A stretch of 5,746 nt of DNA from Synergistaceae bacterium (lineage in GTDB: Bacteria > Synergistota > Synergistia > Synergistales > Aminobacteriaceae), in the NCBI GenBank assembly GCA_012523155.1, contig JAAYJB010000408.1, positions 1 to 5,746 of the forward strand, written 5' to 3'. The notes beneath the pieces were generated by a model that worked only from the letters and a program-made list of their open reading frames with translations, was not told where the DNA came from and ran no database searches. The translations under genes were made by a program, and so were the position numbers. Positions within the stretch are counted from its first letter, which is position 1. Every line of letters starts with the position of its first letter. Shown one piece after another: positions 1-4,858 of the stretch.

Positions 1-128
1 CGGGAGACAACGCGACATTTGAAGTAGACCTGATCGTGCCCATCGCCATGGACCCGGGTCTTCGTTTTGCGGTGCGTGAGGGCGGCCATACTGTTGGCGC
101 CGGCGTCGTCACCGAGATTCTTGAATAA
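1..128 (+). CDS. tuf: Elongation factor Tu, C-terminal fragment (5' truncated)
   Basis: This is the last 41 codons of EF-Tu, the GTPase that delivers aminoacyl-tRNA to the ribosomal A site. The reading frame starts at base 3 (bases 1-2 are the end of a codon, probably Pro of the usual PGDN motif) and stops at TAA 126-128. The peptide contains the family's C-terminal beta-barrel (domain 3) signature: [16 protein letters not shown], then [12 protein letters not shown] at the end. A His stands where many EF-Tu proteins have Arg in REGGRTVGAG, a mild variation. rpmG follows after 20 bases, so the two are probably co-transcribed. The tuf-rpmG-tRNA-Trp-secE-nusG order is typical of many bacteria. 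Only the 3' end is present, so nothing can be said about the G domain or about whether a second tuf copy exists. Confidence 0.97.
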   Translation, partial: GDNATFEVDLIVPIAMDPGLRFAVREGGHTVGAGVVTEILE

Positions 129-148
129 TTTCTGAGGAGGCAATATTG

Positions 149-298
149 ATGGCGGATATAGTCGGCCTCTCATGCACTGAGTGCAAGAGGCGCAATTACA
201 CGACGACTGTGAACAAGAAGAAGCAGTCGAAGAAACTGGAGCTTAATAAGTTTTGCAAGTGGTGTGGAAAACACACCTTGCACAAAGAAGGCAAGTAG
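149..298 (+). CDS. rpmG: 50S ribosomal protein L33, zinc-ribbon type
   Basis: A 49-residue basic protein of the large ribosomal subunit that lies near the E site. Two CxxC pairs (Cys9/Cys12 and Cys36/Cys39) form a complete zinc ribbon, so this is the zinc-binding (C+) form rather than the cysteine-free paralogue that some bacteria use under zinc limitation. The segments [10 protein letters not shown] and [19 protein letters not shown] are characteristic of the family, and the length is normal. The ATG at 149 is preceded by GAGGAGG at 134-140 with an 8-base gap, a strong ribosome-binding site. It lies 20 bases after tuf and 21 bases before tRNA-Trp, probably in one transcript. The gene is easily missed because of its length. 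Confidence 0.96.
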   Translation: MADIVGLSCTECKRRNYTTTVNKKKQSKKLELNKFCKWCGKHTLHKEGK

Positions 299-319
299 TG
301 TAAAATACACTCTGCTCGC

Positions 320-395
320 AGGTCCGTAGCTCAACTGGCAGAGCACTGGTCTCCAAAACCGGGGGTTGCAGGTTCGAGTCCTGCCGGGCCTGCCA
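320..395 (+). tRNA. trnW: tRNA-Trp (anticodon CCA)
   Basis: A complete cloverleaf can be drawn. The acceptor stem pairs 320-326 with 385-391 (one U-G pair), the D stem is 329-332/341-344, the anticodon stem is 346-350/358-362, and the T stem is 368-372/380-384 with loop TTCGAGT. The anticodon at 353-355 is CCA, which reads UGG (Trp). The discriminator is G392 and the CCA tail is encoded at 393-395. It sits between rpmG and secE, a common bacterial arrangement, so it must be cut from a mixed mRNA/tRNA transcript unless separately transcribed. Six T residues (396-401) follow the CCA directly; they may simply be spacer, but a T-run after a GC-rich arm could also allow some termination. Confidence 0.98.
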
Positions 396-433
396 TTTTT
401 TATTGTTAAGAAAATAGATAGGGGGCCGAGGTT

Positions 434-616
434 GTGGGAACAGTCCTCACCTTTATACGAGAAGCCCGAGCCGAACTGAAAAAGGTAACATGGCCAGGAA
501 AAAAACAGGTGTGGTATTCCACGCTCGTAGTTATCGCCTTCACCCTTTTCGTTTCCGCCTACCTGGGTCTCGTGGATTTGCTTTTAACAGGAGTTTTTTC
601 GCGCCTTTTCAGATAA
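434..616 (+). CDS. secE: Preprotein translocase subunit SecE (single-span form)
   Basis: SecE is the essential small subunit of the SecYEG channel in the inner membrane and clamps the two halves of SecY. The 60-residue product has the conserved amphipathic helix with the signature AELKKVTWP (residues 13-21), followed by GKKQVWYSTLVV and one hydrophobic span at about 28-51. This matches the short one-span form found in most bacteria rather than the three-span form of E. coli. The start is GTG at 434: an in-frame TAG at 419-421 excludes a longer protein, and AGGGGG at 420-425 gives a Shine-Dalgarno with an 8-base gap. nusG follows after an 87-base spacer, the usual secE-nusG pairing. Confidence 0.95.
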   Translation: MGTVLTFIREARAELKKVTWPGKKQVWYSTLVVIAFTLFVSAYLGLVDLLLTGVFSRLFR

Positions 617-670
617 TGTACGCTGCCGGTCCAGGCAGTTGCGTTCCGGGATCATTTTTGAGATCGGCAG

Positions 671-703
671 GGAGGTGAGGGGGCCGCAAGACCCCCTTCA
701 TGT
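671..703 (+). promoter_or_regulatory. nusG ribosome-binding site with an intervening hairpin
   Basis: GGAGGTGA (671-678) is an eight-base perfect match to the anti-Shine-Dalgarno sequence, but the nusG ATG is at 704, far beyond the usual 5-9 base gap, and no purine-rich substitute lies closer. Between them is an inverted repeat: GAGGGGG (677-683) pairs with CCCCCTT (692-698), including one G-U pair, around the loop CCGCAAGA. If the 22-base hairpin is looped out, the gap from GGAGG to ATG is 6 bases. No T-tract follows, so it is not a terminator. I infer that the fold brings the Shine-Dalgarno sequence to the start codon, as described for phage T4 gene 38. The stem also shares two bases with the Shine-Dalgarno, so it could tune efficiency. 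Confidence 0.72.
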
Positions 704-1246
704 ATGGATAGCTTCGAAGATCGCCGCTGGTATATTGTGCAGACCTACGCAGGATATGAGAATCGCGTGAAGGCAAATCTCGAGCAGAGAATTGCCACAA
801 TGGGTATGGAGGACCGGATATTTTCGGTACTTGTGCCTGTTGAGGAGCGCGTTTCCGTAAAAGAAGGAAAGAGCAAGAAGGTTACACGGAAGCTCTTTCC
901 GAGCTATGTCCTTGTGGAGATGCGGCTCAATGACCAGTCGTGGTACGTGGTTCGCCATACCCCTGGTGTCACCGGGTTCGTAGGATCAGGTAACCACCCC
1001 ATTCCTCTCAGCGAAAAGGAAGTTCGGGACATAATGGGGAAGGTCGGCAAGGAGCAGGCGAAACCCAGGATAGAGCTGAACCTGCGTCCGGGAGATCTTA
1101 TCAAGGTCAAGACCGGCCCGTTCGAGGGGCAGGTGGGGCCGGTAGTGGAAGTCTTTCCGGAAAAAGGCAAAGTGAAATTCACAGTCACCGTCTTCGGACG
1201 GGAGACTGCTGTTGAAACCGACTATACGGAGCTTGAGAAGCTCTAG
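704..1246 (+). CDS. nusG: Transcription termination/antitermination factor NusG
   Basis: NusG binds RNA polymerase across the DNA cleft, changes pausing, and links transcription to Rho or to the ribosomal protein S10. The 180-residue protein has the normal two-domain layout. The N-terminal NGN domain (about 7-115) carries RRWYIVQTYAGYENRVKANL, the motif FPSYVLVEM (65-73) and VRHTPGVTGFVG (83-94). A linker leads to the C-terminal KOW domain (about 126-180), with GDLIKVKTGPFEGQ and the ending VFGRETAVETDYTELEKL. The usual FPGYV is FPSYV here, a small change. ATG 704 is the only reasonable in-frame start, since no ATG, GTG or TTG lies just upstream, and the RWY motif comes at the usual distance. 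The start region is unusual and is described separately. Confidence 0.97.
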   Translation: MDSFEDRRWYIVQTYAGYENRVKANLEQRIATMGMEDRIFSVLVPVEERVSVKEGKSKKVTRKLFPSYVLVEMRLNDQSWYVVRHTPGVTGFVGSGNHPIPLSEKEVRDIMGKVGKEQAKPRIELNLRPGDLIKVKTGPFEGQVGPVVEVFPEKGKVKFTVTVFGRETAVETDYTELEKL

Positions 1247-1262
1247 ATATATATTCAACACG

Positions 1263-1331
1263 GAAAGCGGTCTTTACAGGGAGGCAAGAGGAGTCTTGGC
1301 TCCTCTGTTTTCCTGAGTTGTTTCCGCTTTC
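1263..1331 (+). promoter_or_regulatory. Nested hairpin in the nusG-rplK spacer, possible attenuator or leader
   Basis: The 109-base spacer between nusG and rplK contains a long nested inverted repeat. The outer arm is a perfect 8-bp match (GAAAGCGG 1263-1270 with CCGCTTTC 1324-1331). A middle arm pairs CAGG 1277-1280 with CCTG 1312-1315. The inner arm is a perfect 7-bp hairpin (AGAGGAG 1287-1293 with CTCCTCT 1300-1306, loop TCTTGG) followed by GTTTT. The inner hairpin plus short T-run resembles a weak intrinsic terminator that could reduce readthrough from nusG into rplK, while the whole could act as a leader just upstream of the rplK ribosome-binding site (AGGAG 1341-1345). In E. coli the L1 repressor site lies before rplK, but I see no clear 23S-like motif here; a better L1 candidate lies before rplA. 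Confidence 0.5.
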
Positions 1332-1355
1332 AGTAACGAGAGGAGATCTTGAGGA

Positions 1356-1781
1356 ATGGCAAAGAAAGTAATAGGGCAGATCAAACTGCAGTTGCCCGCA
1401 GGGAAGGCAACGCCTGCACCTCCCGTGGGACCTGCACTTGGTCAGCACGGAGTGAACATTATGGAGTTCGTGAAGCAGTTCAACGCGAAGACTGCTGACC
1501 AGGTCGGTTTAATTATTCCGGCGGTAATCACAGTCTACGCGGACAGAAGCTTTACGTTCATCCTGAAAACTCCGCCCGCGAGCGTACTGCTGAAGAAGGC
1601 TGCAGGCCTTGAAACAGCATCCGGTGAACCGAACAAGAAAAAAGTGGCTACAGTCAACAGGGCAAAAGTGCGTGAAATCGCTGAGATCAAGAAAGAAGAC
1701 CTGAATTCCTACGATGTGGAAGCCGCCATGCAGATGATCGAAGGGACCGCCAGGTCAATGGGGATCGACATCGTCGATTAG
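1356..1781 (+). CDS. rplK: 50S ribosomal protein L11
   Basis: L11 sits at the base of the stalk, binds the GTPase-associated region of 23S rRNA, and is part of the thiostrepton target; it helps factor-dependent GTP hydrolysis and the stringent response. The 141-residue length is exactly typical. The N-terminal domain has the proline-rich segment [21 protein letters not shown] (split 18-27 and 28-38), whose prolines line the thiostrepton site. The C-terminal RNA-binding domain (about 71-141) has [14 protein letters not shown] and ends with the family signature [10 protein letters not shown] (128-137). ATG 1356 follows AGGAG at 1341-1345, and the [18 protein letters not shown] start is standard. 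rplA follows after 62 bases, probably in the same transcript. Confidence 0.98.
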   Translation: MAKKVIGQIKLQLPAGKATPAPPVGPALGQHGVNIMEFVKQFNAKTADQVGLIIPAVITVYADRSFTFILKTPPASVLLKKAAGLETASGEPNKKKVATVNRAKVREIAEIKKEDLNSYDVEAAMQMIEGTARSMGIDIVD

Positions 1782-1800
1782 TACGGAAGTTTCGAAATTT

Positions 1801-1829
1801 GTGGGAGGCTGAAGAGGCCGCTTGACCAC
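1801..1829 (+). promoter_or_regulatory. Candidate L1-binding translational operator (23S rRNA mimic)
   Basis: In the rplK-rplA spacer, GTGGGAGGCT (1801-1810) is followed by GAAG and, 11 bases further on, TTGACCAC (1822-1829). GTGG 1801-1804 pairs with CCAC 1826-1829, and GGC 1807-1809 with GCC 1817-1819, leaving an asymmetric internal loop. From memory, the L1-binding stalk of 23S rRNA has the similar strands GUGGGAGGCUUUGAAG and CUUGAAAUACCAC. L1 is known to repress its own operon by binding mRNA sites that imitate its rRNA target. The element ends one base before the rplA Shine-Dalgarno (AGGAGG 1831-1836), so bound L1 would block initiation. The identity with rRNA is recalled rather than aligned. 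Confidence 0.7.
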
Positions 1830-1843
1830 CAGGAGGAAGAAAA

Positions 1844-2554
1844 ATGGCAAAAGTAAGCAAGAGAATGAAGGCAGCTGTGGAAAAGATAGAGAAGGGAAAG
1901 CTCTATGGACTGAAAGATGCGATCTCTCTTTTCAAGGAAACAGCTACGGCGAAGTTTGACGAGTCCATCGAAGTGCATATCCGACTCGGTGTCGACCCTC
2001 GGCATGCAGACCAGCAGGTCAGGAGTACCGTTGTTCTTCCCCACGGTACGGGCATTACCAAGAGAGTGCTTGTGCTTGCCATGGGTGAGAAAGTAAAGGA
2101 AGCGGAGGAAGCCGGCGCTGATTTTGTCGGCGGTGACGACATTGTGGCGAAAATTTCCGGCGGATGGCTCGATTTTGATGCCGTCATCGCAACCCCTGAC
2201 ATGATGAAATCAGTGGGTCGCCTGGGAAAACTTCTCGGTCCCCGCGGGCTTATGCCGAGCGCAAAGACCGGAACCGTTACCTTTGACCTGGCCGACGCGA
2301 TCAGGGAAATCAAGGCCGGACGTGTGGAATTCCGTGTTGACAAGTTCGGAATAGTCCATAACGGAGTCGGCAAGAAGAGTTTTGCGCCGGAGCAGCTTTA
2401 TGATAACGTGAAGACCCTTTTCCAGGCGGTGCTCCGTGCCAGGCCTGCATCTGTGAAGGGCACGTATGTGAAGAGCTTCTCTCTTGCCTCCACTATGGGC
2501 CCCGGGATCAAAATCGATCCGTCAGCGGCGCAGAAGGAGATTTCAGCGGAGTAG
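1844..2554 (+). CDS. rplA: 50S ribosomal protein L1
   Basis: L1 forms the mobile L1 stalk that guides deacylated tRNA out of the E site, and it is also a translational repressor of its own operon. The product has 236 residues, close to the usual 225-235. It begins [15 protein letters not shown] and contains [34 protein letters not shown] (91-104) and the diagnostic signature [14 protein letters not shown] (131-144). The second domain lies in the middle of the chain, as in other L1 proteins, and the first domain resumes with [19 protein letters not shown]. The start is ATG 1844 with AGGAGG at 1831-1836, 7 bases away. It lies 62 bases after rplK and is separated from rplJ by a 191-base leader, so rplKA and rplJL may be controlled separately. 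Confidence 0.98.
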   Translation: MAKVSKRMKAAVEKIEKGKLYGLKDAISLFKETATAKFDESIEVHIRLGVDPRHADQQVRSTVVLPHGTGITKRVLVLAMGEKVKEAEEAGADFVGGDDIVAKISGGWLDFDAVIATPDMMKSVGRLGKLLGPRGLMPSAKTGTVTFDLADAIREIKAGRVEFRVDKFGIVHNGVGKKSFAPEQLYDNVKTLFQAVLRARPASVKGTYVKSFSLASTMGPGIKIDPSAAQKEISAE

Positions 2555-2590
2555 AACTGCAGCTTCAGACTGACAGCTGAAAAACGAAAA

Positions 2591-2685
2591 AGAACTGCAG
2601 ACAGCGGGTCCCCCTATAAGGACAATGGAGCATTCCGCCCGCCGAGGTTCCGGTCAAAGAACAGCCTAAAACAGCTGTATTTATG
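2591..2685 (+). promoter_or_regulatory. L10-leader-type RNA upstream of rplJ
   Basis: The untranslated region before rplJ has the conserved pieces of the L10 leader, the mRNA element bound by the L10(L12)4 complex to limit its own synthesis. AGACAGCGGGT (2599-2609) and CCGCCCGCCGAGG (2635-2647) pair through GCGGG 2604-2608 and CCCGC 2638-2642, with unpaired purine-rich flanks AGACA and CGAGG as expected for the kinked L10 site. Between them GTCC 2608-2611 can pair with GGAC 2620-2623 as a smaller arm. Position (directly before rplJ) and sequence agree. A terminator follows at 2686. Edges are approximate. The assignment rests on remembered consensus; a covariance-model search with the L10_leader family would settle it. 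Confidence 0.82.
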
Positions 2686-2721
2686 ATCCCGGGCCCGGTG
2701 AGCCCGGGATTTTATAATTTT
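2686..2721 (+). terminator. Intrinsic terminator/attenuator in the rplJ leader
   Basis: A perfect 9-bp stem, ATCCCGGGC (2686-2694) with GCCCGGGAT (2702-2710), closes a 7-base loop and is followed by TTTATAATTTTT. It lies after the L10-leader element and before the rplJ Shine-Dalgarno (2733-2741), where it can only end transcription before rplJL. In Bacillus subtilis the L10(L12)4 complex is known to regulate rplJL by transcription attenuation, and this layout fits that. CGGGTCC (2605-2611) in the L10 site could pair with GGGCCCG (2691-2697) in the 5' half of the terminator (one G-U pair), a possible antiterminator. The T-tract is broken by A residues, so readthrough is expected. Confidence 0.8.
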
Positions 2722-2745
2722 CAATTACAGCAAGGAGGTGAGTAC

Positions 2746-3279
2746 ATGCCGGCAAAATTAAAATTTGAAAAGGTTGAAGCGCTTCGTGAAATGATTTCCA
2801 GGACACAGGCCGTTTTTGTAGCAGAATATCGGGGATTGACGGTTGCCCAGATCACTGCCCTTCGCGCCCAGGTCCGTGCTGCTGGCGGTGAAATGAAGGT
2901 TGCCAAGAATACCCTCATGAAGATCGCCATGGAGCAGGAAGGCCTTCCATCGTTTCCCGATGAGACGGCCTATGGTCCCAACGTTTTCACCCTTTCCTAC
3001 GGAGATCCTGTCGCGGTAGCGAAAGCCCTACGCGACTTCTCCAAGGAAAAGACCAACAAGGCTTTTGTTCTTAAGGGAGGCGTTCTCGGACAATCTCTTC
3101 TTGGACTCGAACAGGTCAACGCCCTTGCCGATCTCCCGTCCAGGGATGTTCTTATCGGCCAGGTGGTCCGTACCATCGCCGCACCCATCGCAGGTCTTCT
3201 TACGGTTCTCAACGGACCCGTCCAGGGACTGGCGAACTGCCTCAACCAGCTCAGGGAAAAGAAAGAAGAAGCAGCGTAA
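2746..3279 (+). CDS. rplJ: 50S ribosomal protein L10
   Basis: L10 anchors the ribosomal stalk: its N-terminal domain binds 23S rRNA next to L11 and its long C-terminal helix carries L7/L12 dimers. With L12 it also represses its own mRNA. The chosen start, ATG 2746, gives 177 residues, a normal length, beginning MPAKLKFEKVEALREMI, and has AGGAGGTGA at 2733-2741 just upstream. An in-frame ATG at 2683 would add 21 residues encoded by the terminator hairpin and is rejected. Family features are FVAEYRGLTVAQITALR (24-40), GGEMKVAKNTLMKIA (47-61) and a C-terminal helix (about 150-177) ending LREKKEEAA. rplL follows after 63 bases. Confidence 0.97.
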   Translation: MPAKLKFEKVEALREMISRTQAVFVAEYRGLTVAQITALRAQVRAAGGEMKVAKNTLMKIAMEQEGLPSFPDETAYGPNVFTLSYGDPVAVAKALRDFSKEKTNKAFVLKGGVLGQSLLGLEQVNALADLPSRDVLIGQVVRTIAAPIAGLLTVLNGPVQGLANCLNQLREKKEEAA

Positions 3280-3291
3280 AAAGTACTTAAA

Positions 3292-3315
3292 GGCGCAAAA
3301 GCGCCCCTATTTTTT
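3292..3315 (+). terminator. Short hairpin and T-tract between rplJ and rplL
   Basis: GGCGC (3292-3296) and GCGCC (3301-3305) form a 5-bp GC stem with an AAAA loop, followed by CCTA and six T residues (3310-3315). This has the form of a weak intrinsic terminator, but with only 5 bp and a 4-base gap before the T-run it may act as a pause, processing or stability element instead. L7/L12 is needed in several copies per L10, so strong termination before rplL would be unexpected unless rplL is also transcribed from elsewhere. The perfect palindrome AAGTACTT at 3281-3288 lies just upstream. Confidence 0.4.
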
Positions 3316-3342
3316 GGAACACATTCAAGGAGGAAAATGAAG

Positions 3343-3723
3343 ATGACCCGTGATGAAATGATCCAGGCTATTGAGAATATGACCGTTCTCGAGCTTTCCG
3401 AGCTCGTAAAGGCTCTTGAGGACAAGTTTGGAGTATCCGCTTCCGCTCCTGCAATGGCTATGCCCATGATGGGTATGGCTGGCGCTCCCGCAGCTGCAGC
3501 TGAAGAGGAGAAGACCGAGTTCGACGTGATCTACAAGGGCCCCGGCGCCAACAAGATCAACGTTATCAAGATTGTCCGCGAGCTTACCGGACTCGGCCTG
3601 AAGGAAGCCAAGGAACTTGTTGACAATCCTCCCAAGGCTGTCAAGGAAGCCGTTACGAAGGAAGAGGCTGAAGAAGTCCAGAAGAAGCTTGCCGACGCTG
3701 GTGCAGACGTCGAAGTGAAGTAG
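3343..3723 (+). CDS. rplL: 50S ribosomal protein L7/L12
   Basis: L7/L12 is the multicopy acidic stalk protein that recruits EF-Tu, EF-G and the other GTPases. The 126-residue protein has the standard plan: an N-terminal dimerisation and L10-binding domain (about 1-30, [18 protein letters not shown]), a flexible hinge (about 32-55) and a globular C-terminal domain (about 57-126) with [21 protein letters not shown] and [17 protein letters not shown] chose ATG 3343 over ATG 3337: the Shine-Dalgarno AGGAGG at 3328-3333 is only 3 bases from 3337 but 9 from 3343, and homologues usually begin MTK or MTR. The hinge is unusually rich in Met (residues 38, 40, 42, 43, 45). A strong terminator follows the stop codon, and rpoB is not next. 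Confidence 0.97.
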   Translation: MTRDEMIQAIENMTVLELSELVKALEDKFGVSASAPAMAMPMMGMAGAPAAAAEEEKTEFDVIYKGPGANKINVIKIVRELTGLGLKEAKELVDNPPKAVKEAVTKEEAEEVQKKLADAGADVEVK

Positions 3724-3752
3724 TTCTCCTTTTCGATTTATCGGCTATACTG

Positions 3753-3786
3753 AAGGCGGTGTGGAATATCGCACCGCCTTTTTCTT
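3753..3786 (+). terminator. Strong intrinsic terminator after rplL
   Basis: AAGGCGGTG (3753-3761) pairs perfectly with CACCGCCTT (3772-3780). The stem can extend inward through T3762-G3771, G3763-C3770 and G3764-T3769 to an AATA loop, and TTTTTCTT begins within the 3' arm. This is a textbook intrinsic terminator 29 bases after the rplL stop. It ends the ribosomal-protein transcription unit and separates it from the amidohydrolase gene, whose Shine-Dalgarno lies only a few bases past the T-tract. Readthrough or a local promoter is needed for that gene. Confidence 0.92.
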
Positions 3787-3806
3787 ATGTTCAAAGGAGG
3801 ATCTTC

Positions 3807-4643
3807 ATGATCATCGACTGTCATGTACACGTGTATCCCCCCGAAGTGATACGGGATGCCGGGAAGATTGCAGAAACCGAGGAGCATTTTTCGCTTCTCA
3901 TCAGCGGCAAGGTTCACAAGTGGGCTTCCGCTGAGGATGTGATCGCCCGAATGGACGAGGACGGTGTGGACGAGTCATGGGTCTTCGGATTCGCTTTCAG
4001 GGACCCCGGACTTTGCGCTCTCTGCAACGACTACGTGATAGAGGCAGTAAAGAAATACCCGGGCCGCCTGAGGGGGCTGGCCGTCGTCCCGCCCCTTGCC
4101 AGGGGAAGCGTCAAAGAGATCCTCCGATGCAGAGAAAGCGGTCTTGCCGGTATAGGCGAGATATTTCCCCAGGGGCAGAACTTCGACCTTACTGATATCC
4201 GACAGACCTGGAGGCTTGCCGGAACAGCCCATGAACTGGGCATGTTTCTCCTGTTTCACTCTGCGGAGCCCGTAGGGCACGATTATCCCGGAAAAGGAAA
4301 CGTCGGGCCCCGTGAAGCTGCGGAGTTCTGCGTCCATCACCCTGAGGTGAAAGTCATTTTTGCCCATTTCGGCGGCGGACTCTGGTTGTACGAACTCATG
4401 CCCGAAATGAAACTGTACCTGAAGAACGCCCGCTACGATTCAGCCGCCTGGCCGTGGCTCTACGACCCGGCTGTGCTCTCCTCCATGGCTGCAGCCGGGC
4501 TCGACGACAAGATCCTCTACGGCTCCGACTTTCCCATACTCTCCCTGAAACGATATAAAGACCGACTTGAAGCCTCAGGTGTTCCACTCGAAACGGCCGA
4601 AAGGTTCCTCTACCGGAATGCCTTGTCATTCCTCGGGGAATGA
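3807..4643 (+). CDS. Metal-dependent TIM-barrel amidohydrolase (Amidohydrolase_2-like)
   Basis: A 278-residue predicted cytoplasmic hydrolase of the amidohydrolase superfamily, ACMSD/Amidohydrolase_2 type. It has the expected metal and catalytic residues in order: HxH at the end of strand 1 (His6, His8), GEIFPQG with Glu118, FHSAEP (His151) followed by GHDYPGKG, FAHFGGG (His187) and LYGSDFP (Asp241) near the end of the barrel. There is no signal peptide or membrane span. Members hydrolyse or decarboxylate diverse small cyclic or aromatic substrates, so the reaction cannot be named here. The start is ATG 3807 with AAAGGAGG at 3793-3800, 6 bases away; an upstream in-frame GTG at 3759 lies inside the rplL terminator and is rejected. 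No clear terminator follows. Its place where rpoB is usually found appears incidental. Confidence 0.88.
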   Translation: MIIDCHVHVYPPEVIRDAGKIAETEEHFSLLISGKVHKWASAEDVIARMDEDGVDESWVFGFAFRDPGLCALCNDYVIEAVKKYPGRLRGLAVVPPLARGSVKEILRCRESGLAGIGEIFPQGQNFDLTDIRQTWRLAGTAHELGMFLLFHSAEPVGHDYPGKGNVGPREAAEFCVHHPEVKVIFAHFGGGLWLYELMPEMKLYLKNARYDSAAWPWLYDPAVLSSMAAAGLDDKILYGSDFPILSLKRYKDRLEASGVPLETAERFLYRNALSFLGE

Positions 4644-4656
4644 CCGGTGCTCTCCT

Positions 4657-4699
4657 CCCTGGAATAAGCTGAAGATCCATTAATCGATTACCCTGGAAT
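4657..4699 (+). repeat. Nine-base direct repeat flanking a palindrome
   Basis: CCCTGGAAT occurs at 4657-4665 and again at 4691-4699. The second copy is directly preceded by the perfect 10-base palindrome TAATCGATTA (4681-4690). The repeats lie in the 215-base spacer after the amidohydrolase stop, where no intrinsic terminator is visible. Regulator binding is possible, but short repeats like this also arise by chance, and no function can be assigned. Confidence 0.4.
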
Positions 4700-4750
4700 G
4701 GTCGCTCTCTTCGGCTCGAAATGGCGAAGGGCAGCTGTCTATTGGGGTGA

Positions 4751-4779
4751 TTTACTCAATAAAATAATAATACTATACT
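4751..4779 (+). promoter_or_regulatory. Candidate sigma70-type promoter for the beta-helix gene
   Basis: TTTACT (4751-4756, 4 of 6 consensus -35 bases) and TATACT (4774-4779, 5 of 6 consensus -10 bases) are separated by exactly 17 bases in a locally AT-rich stretch of an otherwise GC-richer window. Transcription would start near 4786 and give a leader of about 70 bases before the GTG at 4859. It is the best promoter-like sequence in the spacer and faces the right way for the downstream gene. Confidence 0.55.
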
Positions 4780-4789
4780 GTAAATACAG
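4778..4789 (+). promoter_or_regulatory. Perfect dyad overlapping the promoter, candidate operator
   Basis: CTGTAAATACAG is a perfect inverted repeat (CTGTA, AA, TACAG). It begins inside the proposed -10 element and covers the predicted start site, where a bound dimeric repressor would block transcription. I do not recognise the regulator: the CTG-N6-CAG spacing does not fit the E. coli LexA box (CTG-N10-CAG). Confidence 0.4.
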
Positions 4790-4858
4790 AAAAAGAGTTG
4801 AGAATTGGACGATTTTCCGGGAAGCCATTTTTGTTTCGGTTGAAAGGGAGTGATCCGA

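Noticed and set aside
623..638. Hairpin CTGCC/GGCAG after secE as a terminator
   Set aside because: It has only 5 bp and no T-tract follows directly; secE and nusG are normally co-transcribed.
490..678. Small overlapping plus-strand frames, including 490-678, 3065-3340, 3977-4195 and 5472-5672
   Set aside because: All lie mostly inside confidently identified genes in another frame and lack recognisable protein features.
2683..2745. N-terminal extension of L10 from ATG 2683
   Set aside because: The 21 extra residues would be encoded by the intrinsic terminator, there is no Shine-Dalgarno, and ATG 2746 has a strong one and the standard L10 start.
3337..3342. Earlier ATG of rplL at 3337
   Set aside because: It is only 3 bases from the Shine-Dalgarno; ATG 3343 has better spacing and gives the MTR start typical of the family. 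A two-codon difference cannot be fully excluded.
3759..3806. Extended start of the amidohydrolase at GTG 3759
   Set aside because: The extension lies inside the rplL terminator, and ATG 3807 has a strong Shine-Dalgarno and places the HxH motif at the usual N-terminal position.
4778..4789. LexA (SOS) box
   Set aside because: The dyad is CTG-N6-CAG, whereas the E. coli-type LexA box is CTG-N10-CAG.
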